A stretch of 64,000 nucleotides of DNA from Adiantum capillus-veneris (taxonomy: Eukaryota > Streptophyta > Polypodiopsida > Polypodiales > Pteridaceae), in the NCBI GenBank assembly GCA_014529385.2, contig CM043964.1, positions 132,097,420 to 132,161,419 on the forward strand, given 5' to 3'. The notes under the pieces are model-generated. The model was not told the origin of the DNA. It searched no databases and saw only the letters and a program-made list of their open reading frames with translations. How positions within the stretch are numbered: position 1 is the first letter of the stretch; every line of letters begins with the position of its first letter. The position numbers were made by a program, and so were the translations under genes. Of this stretch, positions 40,300-53,270 are shown piece by piece.

Positions 40300-43200
40300 T
40301 TTTTTATGTTGTACAATGACATTTGAACACACAAAGTAGATCCATGTTTATTAGCTTGCTTTGATGGATAAACATATTGTGGTTTAAGTCCAAGCCAAAG
40401 TAGCAAAGGAAGATGAAGTAAATATGCTTGCAAGCCATGTAGGGTCTGATATGTGCCACTTGTTCTGCGAAGTCCCCACATGTACACATTGGGCTACTTG
40501 CAATATGAACATACCTCTTGCTCCACACTTGTGAAGAAGATGTCTCCACCATGAATTTCTCATGCATGCCTATCTTCACGATAGTTTGCTGCACAATCTG
40601 CCCTTCCATGGTTACTGCCAATTCAATTCTCTTGGAGGCTTGAATTGATACTCCATGCCGATAACACACATTGTTGGTTTCCTTGACTGCAATCTTCTTT
40701 ATAGTGAAGCCTCCTGTCTCCAATTCCAGCAACTCTAAAGCAGTCATGTTTGTTCCTTTTTCCACTAGCCATATACTCGGGACTCTAGCAGGGCATTGAG
40801 TGATTGTGTTAGTGATCTGCCACCTGTGATCCACACTATCATTATAGAACCATGTGAATTGTGCCTTTGAACCTTTGCTGTGAGCACTATCATCCCCTCT
40901 TTCCCATGTCCGAATACCCAAAAATGATGGTACAACAACACCTACACCCATGTTCTTTATATAAATTTTTATATTTACCGACTCTAGATCCTAACCACCC
41001 TTGACATTGAATCCTATTTCCCTTTGGTATATGGTAGATTGCCCACATTGTCTTATGATATCTGTCTCCTCAACTATTAGCCCATCCTCGTGTTCTTCGA
41101 CTACCTGACATGCCAATCTAGTAGCTTCTTGGAGACCTCTACGATTTTGCGAGATGTTTTGTGTGAGATACTCAGGTTGATGGGAAGCATTTTCCTCCTC
41201 ATAGCTTACTTTCCCAACATGTTTTTTCTTTCTGGCTATTGTGATATTATCTCCCTCCATTGCCGGTTGTTGATAATGTGGTGTACCTCCAAGCTCATCC
41301 TCAATCTCTCTAGCAACAACAGTTGGGTTGGGTGCTCGGCCTTGTTGTGCCAGACGAGCAAGTTTTTTAGATGTTCTCTCCCATTCGTTAGCATGGTGAC
41401 TCCTAGTGTTAGGAGTCAGGTTTGAGCTTCCAGTGTTAGAAGAAAGTTGATGATTTATTTGTTTAAAGGTTGGGAGGCATGATCACAATCTAGACACTAT
41501 AACACGGTCGCCTCTGTGAACATATATCTTTTGCAATACAATGGGTACATTCCAAGAAGGCATTTGTGATAGGAAGTTCATCAAGGACGTGTGCTTTTGT
41601 CTACCCCCATGACATCTACCCTTGACAAAAGAAACCATCTTCACACTTTGTAGCAAAGCGTTTGATAGATCATACACATATGCATCGTACAAGCTCATCA
41701 ACATTTCTTTGTTTTCCTCATGAGCAAACTAGCTCGCGTGGTTTGTTTCAGAAAAGTTTGTAGTCAAAATTTATGATAGATCATCCACTTCCTGCAACAC
41801 ATTTTTATTGAGAGATAGCATTCGAACACTATAATAAAGGACACCCTCAAAAATTACTTGGCAATGTTTACACCAACGAAGTGTTTTCTCTAGCGAGGGT
41901 ACCGTACATGCCTCCAACTGAGCCAACAATCCATTTGTGACAAGTTAAAGTCACAGACACTTTCCAGAAGCCCACCAAGCTCGTATAGTCCTATACAAGC
42001 TGGTTGCCTCTTCCTCGCTCCTTGCATGGCGCCATAATTCACACATACGCTTGTGATCATCCTGGAAAATTTTATGCACGCATTGCATAGTGTGAATGTG
42101 CAAGATTTGCTCCTAATGAAACAAGCATGGGCATTCTCTTCCTTCATTGAATATAGTTCAAATAGCTTTCCAATTTGCTCCAGCCTCATCTACCATGAAT
42201 CCTCTAAAATCAGCTGGATGATGTCCGCTGTTCAACAATACTGCATTCATAATTTTCTAGAACATGATCTGCATTGTGTGTCTTCTTCCTTCATCTCGCA
42301 GATGGCAATTATTGCATCTCTTGGATCCTGCAAAGATAAAAGATTAATTAATGCTACAAATGAACGAAGAAGAAGTTGTAAGTTGTCTTTATAGGCCTTA
42401 GTAGGATTGTAGACATGTGCTACCATAGTTGTCCACCCCACTACCCTACACACATGATTGAAGCAGACCCAGCTTCTTCACAAGTCCCGACTCCCATCTT
42501 GTCGCATTATTTATACCAGCTCGACACTAGATCCAGGTCCATTGATCGACATTTTGAATACATGACATCTTTTCTTAGGGTCTGTGGATTGTCTTGGAAA
42601 TGGCATAGCATGGAAACCTGTAGCCCCAATTGTTTTTCAGCCGAAGCAATTGGGACTTCGCACCGACTCCAACCCATGTAGAAGTTGTTTCTCTCATCCA
42701 GTGTTTAAACCTGAGATTAATATCACATACATGGATGTCAGTCAAGAGAAAGCGTAACAGGTTTGGAGTCAAGAAAATGAAAACAATACCTTTGCGTGTA
42801 AATCAATGGTTGCATCTCCTCCAATATAGACAGAAGTTCATTGCTATTTAGTTGCTCCCCCCTTTCTCAAACCACCACTCCCTTTACCATTTTCTTTGCA
42901 AGATTCAGTTGCAAATGTCTAGGTTTAGTCGCTGGTGATTCAGACACCACACGAGATGCCAGTTCTCTCGTCTGTTGTATTGCCCTTCATAACACTCCCT
43001 TTGCGACGGGGTGGTTATGGCTTCCAATGTGGATGAACAACCGGGTCTAGTTGTATTTGACGAGCAAGTAATAGACAGAACATGCACACTCTCGAAGCAA
43101 AACTGGACTTTGACCACAGTAGAAGCACTGTACCGTTCTGTTTTCTGAGCTCAACATACCAATTGAGATAATTGTTGTCAGCAATTTCCAAGAAGTCTCA

Positions 43201-43830
43201 TTTGGCCATCCGTTTATCGCATTGATCATACATGAACCATTTTGCAGATAAGATGTCTGCCACATTTACTTCTCTTGATTAAAGCCCGATACTTTATTCT
43301 AGAATGAACAGGCTTAACCCCCGGCTTAACCCAACAATGGCCATCATACTTTTGATCCATCCCTAAAATTTTGGGAACACCCTCAGGCAAAGGGTCTAAC
43401 TCATAAACGCAATCCCCATTGTACACCTAGGGAACCTCACTGACCTTCTTCTTAACCAAACACCTAGAAATCATTCGGCTCAACTTGGGGTACTTGTGGC
43501 TATTTAGCACAATGTGCTCCAGTATACTCTGTGTTTTTTCTACATGGTTTGAACCTGAAGATTTTTTTTTTGTTTCTTCTCTTCTTCTATCCAAACATCT
43601 TGTATTGATTCCTGACAAATAGAAAAAGAATCATGAAGTTTCTTGGTTGAGTTTCCAACAACAAAACCTTCTTTTTCATCAATGGAGTTGTCAAATAACT
43701 CCACCATTGCCACATTTGATCTTGAGGACATATCCAAACCTATGTTGGTGACCAACAAAATTTTTGTGTTGGACAAGGTTGAATCCAATACAAATTGAAA
43801 TCGATGACCTAATGTCACACCACCTTTCAC
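40300..43830 (-). pseudogene. MULE-type transposase pseudogene with SWIM zinc finger
   Basis: On the minus strand broken frames give a MULE-like layout. An N-terminal part (43226-43430) has GVPKILGMDQKYDGHCWVKP and KYRALIKRSKCGRHLICK. The middle (42120-42450) has MVAHVYNP, AIIAICEMKEEDTQ, GFMVDEAGANWKAI and CPCLFH, matching the DDE transposase region. Near the C-end, ASSPMCTCGDF...YMACKHIYF (about 40435-40510) is a SWIM finger, CXCX15CXH. A polypyrimidine tract and CAG near 42330 look like a 3' splice site, so an intron may be present. Numerous stops rule out function. Terminal inverted repeats were not identified. Confidence 0.65.
40304..40951 (-). CDS. Open SWIM-finger segment of the MULE pseudogene (215 aa)
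   Basis: The longest open part of the locus: it starts MGVGVVVPSFLGIRTWERGD, includes FTIKKIAVKETNNVCYRHGV and the SWIM pattern CTC-X15-CKH. It may be a last exon that stayed open, or chance. SWIM domains bind DNA or protein and commonly end MULE transposases. It is probably not translated alone. Confidence 0.45.
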   Translation of the reverse strand: MGVGVVVPSFLGIRTWERGDDSAHSKGSKAQFTWFYNDSVDHRWQITNTITQCPARVPSIWLVEKGTNMTALELLELETGGFTIKKIAVKETNNVCYRHGVSIQASKRIELAVTMEGQIVQQTIVKIGMHEKFMVETSSSQVWSKRYVHIASSPMCTCGDFAEQVAHIRPYMACKHIYFIFLCYFGLDLNHNMFIHQSKLINMDLLCVFKCHCTT

Positions 43831-43833
43831 CTG

Positions 43834-45426
43834 TGTAACATTAAATGGCCTAGTAACTTGTGTGTAGCGGAAATTAGCATGAACATAGTGGGCATTTCAT
43901 TAGAATAGATTCCTAATGAGACTTACAAGAGTGCTTGGGTGGAGAGAGAAACAAAAATCATAACACCTAGTTAGATAGCATGGACAATACTTTCAAAAGA
44001 GAGAGAAATTAAGCTATTGACAACAGCTAAGGACCGGATTTACATGGAGCCGGTCCCCCCTCCAAAAGGCTTTGTATTATGGTTTCTCCCATCAAGAGAG
44101 ACATTGTACAATACAATTCTTTGTGTTCCTTCAAGACTAGCTAGTGCAATGAAGATGGAAGCTTCATGCACTAAGCAAAAAACTTATCAAACACAACATC
44201 AATTCCGTCACGGTCTCAAACCCAAGACCTCACACACCTTCGAAGATGGTGAGAGCTAGTGGGGTATGAGAGTAGATTGAGAGGAAGGAGTATTCTTACG
44301 AGAAAGATGTAAATCTCCTCACACAATCACTCAAATTAGCATAGGTTAGCTTAGTAATTAGCATGGTAGAGGAGATGAGCTTGCATTGAAGCTTGGCTCT
44401 TGGTCGGATTTGCATCACAAAGCCAAGAGTTGTTGGTGTAGGCCTCCCTTCTCACAAGTTTGGAGTAGGAGATAAGCTTTCCATTAAAGCTTTGAGAAGG
44501 AGAGAGAGAGTCTTCTTGCTTCACACATGAGTTGTGTGTGTGTGAGAGTCAATAATGCCTTTGAAAAATCAGCCCCCTCTCTCTCTTGGTCGACCCCTCT
44601 TGCTATTTGCTCATGCTACAGCCTCATTGGACCTCCCTAGAGCTAGCCAATGATAATTAAGCAGTATAAGTGATAGCCTTCTGACATGTGTCCCCCTTTT
44701 CCCTTTTGTGAGAGCTTTAGGTAATTAATAAATGCAACTAAACTCTCATTGGACCCCTTTGCCTCCTGGCCAATAGGAATCAGGCAAGCTATTGGGCTGC
44801 TGAATGCTCATTGGTCCCCTTGGGAGAGTGTCCAATAGTCTTCTAGAGAGCTTAATTCTCATTGGTTCTTTTATTAAGTGTTTTTAAATTAATTAAATTA
44901 GAATTACCCTAGCCTAATTCTCATTGGTCCACCTCCAAGGCCATCCAATAGGATTTGAGTACACCTTGTGGGCCTCTGGGCTAGGGAGCTGACATGTGTT
45001 CCTCTTTCCCCTTGTGTACAAAGGGAGCTTGTGTGTGTGTGTGTGTGTGTGAGTTTCTCTCTCATCCCCTACTTGCAAGGCTCTCCCCCTCCTATGTAGG
45101 GATTGACAAAGACTTTTGGGACACACACCAAGCATCCAATTTTCCTAAAGTTTGACCTTTGGACACAACCTTTGAATTTTGGAACCTTAGCATTTTGGAA
45201 GTCTTAATGGGCTGAACCTTAGGGTCAAGCCCATTGTTGCACATAGTTCTTCTGCAGAGGGCCCCCCCTGTGGATCCCTCTTTTCCCTCCTTTAGATCCC
45301 TATTGTGGCCAGTCTGCTAGCTTAACCAATATTCTAGCTTTTTCTCCCCTGGCACTTCCCCATATTAAATGATCAGTTTAACATGAGAAAATCATTTAGG
45401 AGAATTAGATATTGATTATCATGACA
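43834..45426 (-). repeat. Element F 3' LTR
   Basis: 1,593 bp; the minus strand begins TGTCATGATAATC and ends ATGTTACA. It shares the GGACCGGATTTACATGGAGC segment and the end of pol context with B. The minisatellite of B is not evident here. Confidence 0.8.
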
Positions 45427-45784
45427 TTACCTCTCTCTTGAAATCATAGTCGTCCTCGACTATGGTGTAGAGAAGATAAAGCATATTCATGAGTCCTTTT
45501 CTTAGCGGGTAGAGGATCCCTATGTTACCCTACGACATCATTCCACAATGGATGACTAGTCCATTTGGTGCTTGAGAGCCTGAGGCTGCCGTAAGCATGT
45601 CTGCACATTAGTCCTATCAATCTTCCATAGTAGAGTGACAAGATCTACTTGGTGTTTGGGAGACGTCATCTCCGCAAACTTGATATAAGCATGCATACTA
45701 CTTCATTTTTGTGCACAATAAAGAAAAAGAGAGTCTTATAAGACAAAAAAACTTTGTTCATTTTTTAACATTTTGTACATTTGC

Positions 45785-46102
45785 TTACTCTTGGGAAGCA
45801 TTGTAAGCATTGACAAGGTTTAGGTTATCCTTTAATTGTATGCCTTGCATCCATCTAGCATCTTCAAAAGGATAATTCTTAAATTTAATAAGATATCGTC
45901 GGATAGTCTTACCGCCTCTTAGTACCTTGTCTTCATGTCGGAGAATGGACTCGGGCTGCAACACCTCTTCTTGGTCCTCGATCTCCGGTGGGTCTTCCGT
46001 AGTTGGTTCTTGAGGTGGCTCTCCTTTGTAAGGCTTCAGTAGGCTCACATGGAAAGCATTGTGTATGAGCCAATGACTGGGTAACTTGAGTTGATAGGCC
46101 AT
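45785..46102 (-). pseudogene. Element F integrase C-terminus and chromodomain
   Basis: Translation (AYQLKLPSHWLIHNAFHVSL, then YLIKFKNYPFEDARWMQGIQ) is over four-fifths identical to the end of element B pol. It is open to its natural stop but cut on the N-side by a 68-bp duplication and then unrelated sequence. Confidence 0.88.
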
Positions 46103-46199
46103 CTCATTGATTGGCCTAAGAATCTTCTATGTATGAGCCAATGACTGGGTAACTTGAGTTGATAGGCCATCTCATTGATTGGCCTAAGAATCTACTATG
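46064..46199. repeat. 68-bp tandem duplication at the broken end of element F
   Basis: TATGAGCCAATGACTGGGTA recurs at 46064 and 46132 with one difference near the end of the unit. It lies at the truncation point of F. Confidence 0.9.
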
Positions 46200-47752
46200 T
46201 CGGGTCTCGACACTAAGAGGTTGTACATGAGAGTCCCAAACGTTGATGATAAACACGTAATCTCTGCTAGCATACCCGTGGAAATTGCATTAATGCCATG
46301 TGTAGTGACCTTTACCAATATATCCGCAATAGGTATATCAACGCTCATTGCATCACCATGAGAACTGGTAATGCATAGACGTGTCAATCCTGACTCTAGT
46401 GTAGTCGTCACTTCCATATCATCCATAGGGACCGTATCCACTTGTCTTGGCATCACCATGTCAACCTCTAGCATGAGCATGTTAAACAACTACATATCAC
46501 TCATCTCCATGGTAGGAGACATCTTTGTCCTAAGAGGATCAATCCGATGTGTCTCCCTGAGGAGTTAGTAATTGAAAAGAAAGTCTAGGCCTCACAACAA
46601 ATTCATGTCAAGATGGCACACAAGAGTATCTTTGAACATGATAAGGACTAATGCATGTTGTCATGGGAAAATGTTGGAAGCGCTTGCAATCCAATGCAAC
46701 TATTTAGTATTGTTTGTTGTTGTGAGTATGTGCATTCATCGGTAATTTTTAACCTATGCTTGTTCTTTCACTACCAATACCTAACCCTAAAAAGGATCAA
46801 GGATCAAATTAGTGTTATCTAGTATAAATTATACTAGGGTAGGATCTCAATAAACAATCACTGAACAATTTAAAGATATCCCTAAGAAACACAAAAGCGA
46901 CAGATATTTTGTTTTAGTCTAGTTAACTTTAAGTTTTTCATATGGAAAGTCCTCCTGTGGTTGATACAATAAAAAACTTTACAAGGAGGTCAATCTACTC
47001 AAGCATGCTTGATCACTATGTGGCCACCTGCTAGCACTTCTTCATCAACTCATCTTGCCATGGCTAATTTTGCTTCTAACGATTTTGGGTGGGTAGAATG
47101 CCTTGTGCAACAATCATCTTGGACTCATGCCATTCTTAGTCAGTGGCTTTGATTTCCATGTATGCCATGTGCTATATTTGGAAAAACACAAGTCTCTGAT
47201 GATATTCTTGTCCAAAATGCCACCTGCCGGACATATGCATTGTAGGATATGTTCAGAAATGGGACATGGGCCTAGTGAAGACTTTGTTTTTAGATTGAGG
47301 ATTGCTTGAACAATGTAAAGAAAGCAATTGTCCTCAAATATCATTATCTCTACTTGCAACTTGAAGGCATGAGGCATTATGCAAGAGTTGAGACAACGCC
47401 TTTGACAAAAAAATTCATAAGCAAGTGGTTAGTGAATGCCTTGGTTGCCAGTTCCCCGTGCACATTCATCTAATGATCATGTATCCAGTGTGTCTATACT
47501 CACTTGTATTATAGAATGTACATAAAGGTGACCAATATTGAATGTGTGTCATCCAACTGAGATTGAAGAGTTGTTGCTGATATAATGATTTCTATGTGTA
47601 TGCAAGGAGAGCATTGAAGAATAAGAGGACTATAGCTCTATTTACTTTTGTATATTTTGCAATCTTCATTAAGTACTTTGGAATTGGAAGGATTTCTTAG
47701 TACACAAGAGAAGCCACCCTCTACAAGATGACTTACCATCAAGGTAAAGAAC

Positions 47753-47753
<1 letters not shown>
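46200..47753. other. Unassigned DNA
   Basis: A minus-strand frame at 46184-46489 is open but resembles no family known to me; its first part runs out of the element F duplication. The rest contains only short ORFs without domains. Confidence 0.4.

Positions 47754-47835
<82 letters not shown>
47754..47835. repeat. CT microsatellite
   Basis: About 40 uninterrupted CT units. Confidence 0.97.
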
Positions 47836-47837
<2 letters not shown>

Positions 47838-49667
47838 CATTTATAATTTTGGTAACACTTCTGGTGCACTACTAGTTTAGGTACAAACAAATTACAAAAT
47901 CATGAGTTCTACCTCACAAAAGAAAGTATAGTGAACTACATCCTAAAAGAACATCACAAATCAAAGGTTTGATGTCTGATAGCTTGTATGACTATTGAAC
48001 TTTAAGAAGAAATAAAATTAGAAACAAGTGATAAAATCTATGTGAGGCAAGCAATAAGATATTGGAGCAAAAAGAACAACACAATGCAAATACTGTGTGA
48101 GACCTCCTTCCTTGAGAGTGTGAAGTTGCAATCGGTGATATAACCTCGCTCTCGACTATTGCCACCCGCTATACTATTTGCACATCCCTCAACTAGATCA
48201 ACACCAAAACTCTGAGAGAGAGTTAAATTCACCTATGGCCTAACTTGCTTCTACACGTACACTTGCACATAAACTTTGAGCAAACAGATAGAACTTCAAC
48301 GCCAAGCAGGTAAGGGGAATTCATTCATACCTTTGATTCTTTCCTCGCAACTTCCTTAGCTATATAATTGGACACGAAGGAGAAGCATAGCACTTTAAAA
48401 AGTGAAGAGAAGGGCGGTTTAGCTGGTAGCTAGTGCAATCAAAGGGAGGAGCAGGAACTGCTTTGGGAGGAAATGCATGATAACATTCAAAGGTTTGCAA
48501 CCGTCTGCCTTTGTCAAAGCCTAGTCGCTACTTTCTCTCAACATCAAATTTTGTTACACATGGCACTCATTCTCCATTCTCTAGATGCAACCATGTGGAG
48601 AAGTTGTCCGGAAATAACAAACACCCTCACCTTACAAATATAAATGGATGATATATGGCTAGGTCCCATGGGTTATATTATAGGGCTAGGTCCCATGGGC
48701 TATATTATCCATCCTTTTACCCGATTTCTCTCATTGAAGGGCATGAAGTCTAGTCAATTTTCATGCACTGAAATGCCTTGAAAAGAAGTGCATTGCTTGT
48801 TGTTTTGCTCAGCACAACACCAACAGCCCTGCTTTACAATCTATCCACCATCAAAGCACCTTTTTTTAATGCACAAAAATGCCATGAAAATAAGCGCACT
48901 ACTTGTTGTTTACCTCAGCACATTAGCAACAACCTTGCTTTACAATCTATTCACCATTAGATTGCCATTAAACATTGCAGAATAGTGACCAACTGCTCTT
49001 GCTAGATAGCAATGAAGTAGGTTTACACAACCTAGCCCATATCCCTTCTTTACATGACCACTTAAACACTTGTCATTGTAATGAGTAATTCCTATCACCC
49101 TTGACCACTTAAACCCAAGCTACACTTAAAATTATGATGGTTTTATCTCCATAACTAAAACAAAAAGTTAATTAAAAGTAAAATGGCCTATCTTTAATAT
49201 TAAAAAAGAATTAAAAACTATAAATTATAACAAGGTAAACTAGAATTTTAAAATCATTGGCTTCTTCATCGGTTAAAAAGATGTCTAAAGAATTATAAAA
49301 AGAGAATTATAATCTTATCTTCTTTTTGGTTTCTGTCTTTCTATGTAGCTCTCTTTCTCTCTTTAATTCTCAAAAAAACAAGAAAATCACAAACTGATAC
49401 ACTAAACAAGTAAATTCAAAATGAAAAAGTGTCTACCATGGAAGCTTCATAATGCAAACGTGACTTGTTTATTAAACTTACTACTGCCAAAGCAAAGTTA
49501 TGGTAAAATTCACCAAATACATGATTGTGGATATTGGAGGAGAAGGAAAGAGGTATGATAGGGGATGGGTTTAGATATAAATTATAAATTGGCATGGCTT
49601 AATGAAGACATTTTTAGGAAGAAAATGGCAAGTAGAGATGTTTTGTGTTCTTTTGTATGTCGCTATG
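47836..49667. other. Unassigned DNA with two small tandem duplications
   Basis: No gene recognized. GGCTAGGTCCCATGGGTTAT recurs at 48658 and 48686. A diverged duplication of period 106 spans 48763-48966. Around 49100-49400 the sequence is very AT-rich. Confidence 0.45.
48763..48966. repeat. Diverged 106-bp tandem duplication
   Basis: The two units start ATGCACTGAAATGCC (48763) and ATGCACAAAAATGCC (48869) and share TTTACAATCTAT; about four-fifths identical by eye. Confidence 0.75.
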
Positions 49668-52020
49668 GTGGATGTAGAGATAACGTGAAATGATCAGACT
49701 GAAAAGAGTAACTTGTCCCGTAAATTGTATTTGATGATTTCATTAAGCATAAATGGTCTATCATACTTCCATGCAATGTAGTTGGATTTGCAATATGTTG
49801 CTACATTCCATAAGAAGCACAAAATTTACAAAGCTTTCTGTATGGATGTTTGTTGAGCGTTATGTTGAAATCACCAATGACAATGAGATTGTGGAAGTCA
49901 CCAATCTCACAAAATAGCAAATGGAGCATTTTAATGAAGGAAGAGGGTGGCAATGTAGGTGCATTTTAAAAAAATAGCTGCTTTGATGTTTTTGCCTTTG
50001 ATAGTCATGAGGTGTACAAACCATAATTTGATATTTGTTATTCTTTTTTATGATCATTGATATGTGGTGCCTTGGTAAAGGTTTCATTGTAGTAAATTGC
50101 CACTCCATGAGCCGACATGAAGGACATGTCAACATGAATATTTATTATGTGTTTGCCTAGGGAAATTGTGCTCAATGATTGAATAATCATGTGCGTCTTT
50201 TTTGCTACTACCATGTTTCTTTGCAAGCAATGCCATGGTGCTTCTTGTTGTAGTCATTGCAATTCTCATTGTACAATGCTATCACTTTTTATATGCTTGT
50301 GCTCTACCTTTACAAGTAGCTATAGATTGTTTGGGTCTCTAATTTGTGAGAGGGCTATGTAAACCAAACCATGATGTATTTTGCATGGAATGAATGCAAG
50401 GCTTTTCATTGTTAAGCCTTGAGACATATGGATGGTTCTTGGTATTGCACATGTAATGGGGAATAGTTTCCTTGTTACAACATTAAGGGAGATTTTCCCT
50501 ATTTGAAAATCTTTAGATGTTCTTTGCAACAGTGTCCAATCTATTGGGTGTGTACAAATCTTGATTCATATGTTGTTTCTTTTCCAATTTTAGGAAAACT
50601 AAATCGTCTCCGAATATAATATTTTTTGTGATCTAAATAGGTTCGCATGAACATCCCTTGAGCATGGTTAACTAGGCCAGTTGCAATGCTATGGTTTCTA
50701 GCACTCTACTACCATACTTGGCTTTAGTTGGAGTATTCCATGTAATCCACTTGTTGATTGGGGATCTTCTGGTATTTGGACTATCCTTTTTCAAGTGGTG
50801 TGTCTCTTGTCAATAGCACATAGTATGAAGCGTTTCCCTAACATGTCCTTGTAAACTTTGTTGTTGTGGTTTTCTTTGTCCTTGTTTTGTGTATAAAAGT
50901 TTTGGTGTGTTGTGTCCTCTTAGAGGCATCCCAAAGAAGTATTTGTTTAATGAATCTCTGTGCAAATCTATTTGCTTTCCTTCTCAGATTGTGTTAAGAA
51001 TAGCAGTGTAATGAAGGTCATGTCCGCACATGGTGATCTTAAGCTCATAGCATTTTGTTGTGGATCGCCAATAGCTAGGGGCAATGGTTGCTAACAAGAG
51101 TGTTTGCTCTTTAAAAATTCATGCATCTTGAATAATGCTTATTTGATGCAAATAACCACACATTATTAGATCAAGGCCATCGACGAATGGCTTATCATGC
51201 ACGAGTTTGATACATTTTGATTGACAATTAGCTAAAGTGAAGATTCTTAAACCGATCAAGGAAATTTCATCAGAAACAACCAACCAAGTTGTTTGTAGTG
51301 TGTCAACAACATGTCTAGCTTTTCTTTAGACAATGATATTAGTGTTGTCTTCAACAATGGTAAGTGGAGAGCTGTGGTGCCCCTTTTATTGAAAGCTGCT
51401 TTGCTTGTGTAAGCCATCGACAAGGCAAAAAGAATATTTTCATGTGGTTTTGAGTCTCTAGCATAGTGTTGTAAGAGGCCTTGCACTAGCTGCAACCAAG
51501 TTAATGTTTTTCCTATGCTAGATCCACCAATTAAAAAGAGGGTTAAAAGGTGTGTTTGGGTCCAAACATTTATGGAGCATGAGGTTGTTGAAAATTTCTT
51601 GTTGCTCCATGTTTAGCTTTCTAAGTTTGCAATGGAAGGCTATATTAGGCATAAAAATGTATGTCTGTAAGAGAGGATTGTCTTGTGCTATATAATTAGC
51701 TTTATTGAGAGTATCGAGCCTAACATCATACCTTTCACCAAAGGTGACTAGCTTGTTATACTAGTGATGCTAGATGATTTGGTACTTGTGCAATTTATGT
51801 GGTTTTTTGCATGTTCTTGTAGACTTGTTGTACTTGGCCATGTTGCTTTTTATAGTAGAAATGCTCAAATGGAAAACTTCTTTCAACATTCATGTCCTTG
51901 CAAAGTGGAATGTTTGCTACCAATGAAAGGCAAGCACAAAAGAGATTGCTCACGGTAGAAGTTGAATTTGTCCCTTTCTTCTTTGTAGTTTACATATCTT
52001 AGTTGAATGCGACCGTTCAT
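49668..52020 (-). pseudogene. PIF1/Helitron-type helicase remnant followed by an endonuclease domain
   Basis: Minus-strand motifs run in correct order: FYREQSLLCLPF (about 51940), KLRKLNMEQQEIFNNLMLHK (about 51590), Walker A-like GGSSIGKTLTW (about 51510), SKAAFNKRGTT (about 51385), Walker B-like SDEISLIG (about 51260), GLDLIMCGYLHQISII (about 51160), and the C-terminal IHMSQGLTMKSL and HGLVYIALSQIR (50340-50440). Downstream, LIVIGDFNITLNKHPYRKLC (about 49845), GSMIDHL and SDHFTLSL (about 49680) match an exonuclease-endonuclease-phosphatase fold. The helicase would unwind DNA in rolling-circle transposition. Stops and frame changes are many. A Rep domain was not found nearby. Confidence 0.65.
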
Positions 52021-53270
52021 AACGGTTTACAAAAAAGATCATTGTCTAGACAATGCAAGGTGCAACCTAAAATATCTACTCTAAGTCATGGGCTAGTGGA
52101 TCTAGCTCCACAATGTTTGGAAGTGGCCCCAACAAAGATGTTTCCTTCAGGGCACGATCCACCTGATATGCATGCCTCTTGTCTTTATCCTGCATCTCTC
52201 TAAGTCAACAGGCTTGCATTCTCAAAACAATGCGTAATTTGGTGAACTCTTTGTTGATCTCAAACATTGCCATCATACGGCCCATTTGGCTCCCCAATAA
52301 ATCCAACGCCCCACAATCTCCTCTGTACTGGATGAAAACATTGTTCTCGTTTGTACACTGCAAGAGCAATTGCTAAACAAACTAATGCCCGCGTTTCATA
52401 CCTCATGCAAATGAAAGTCAAAGCAAGCAAAAAACATTATTTTTAGATAGAAGGTGCCAAAGTGTACCTCACATAGGTGACCAATCCTCCTCCTCTAGCG
52501 AATCAAACCAGTCATCGTTCGATGGTATGCCAATGACCTTTGATGTCCGCAATGAGCAAAGAGCACACTAGGACGACGACCAACATTGTTTGCATAGTCC
52601 TACTTTCTTTCTTGCAGATTGGTGTCTTACAGACAACTACGCTTAGGTAGTCTTCATGCCATCCAACAGCAAGAGCGATATAATGAACCATGCCATAATT
52701 ATCTAATTGGTAGACAACTACAAACACGCCTTTGCCATTGGCTGTTTGCAAGTGCAAGTCGAGCGATTTGTCCAAACTGGCATACTTCCATTTTGTTCCA
52801 ATTGAGCGCATCAAAATTAGAAAGCCCATACATAGTAGTATTGGATGGCAAAAATAGAATAGAAGTGTTCATTGCAGACTCGACGGCCAACCATCATAGA
52901 ACAGAAAAAGGCATTTCTCCACGATGTGTGGTTTCACAGTGCTCAACAAAGAATTCTTCAAGTCATCGTTTGTCTTGTCCAAGCTAAGATGTACAATCAG
53001 AATACGACCGCCATTAGTATCTGCAAAAACCCTCAAACAAATCAAGCAAGATCATGATCTGCACGCACGACAACTTCCATTCAAGAAGGCCACTTATTGG
53101 TTGATGGGTATATAACTAATGGTAGGCCGAGACATAAAATATTTCTGTTTCCAGACTCGTTGCAAAGTCAATTACTTCCTTTGTAGATATTCCACTCCTT
53201 TTTCCTGAGCACCACAAAGATAGCAATAAACAAGTGAATCATGTTTTTTAATCCTATGAACGTCAACACA
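52021..53270. other. Unassigned DNA beside the helicase remnant
   Basis: A 105-residue minus-strand frame (52512-52829, LQTANGKGVFVVVYQLDNYG) overlaps a 122-residue plus-strand frame (52619-52987). Neither is recognized, and which strand was coding is unclear. It could be more of the helicase gene. Confidence 0.4.

Larger units (their letters stand above)
43834..46199 (-). mobile_element. Element F: 3' end of a chromovirus related to element B
   Basis: A 1.6 kb LTR (43834-45426) is followed on its right by the polypurine tract, 3' untranslated stretch and the end of pol (45785-46102), all on the minus strand and all matching element B. Everything upstream of the integrase C-terminus is missing, so this is a 5'-truncated copy. 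The LTR is clearly diverged from B, with its own CA tract (45030-45051), so it is older. Confidence 0.85.
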
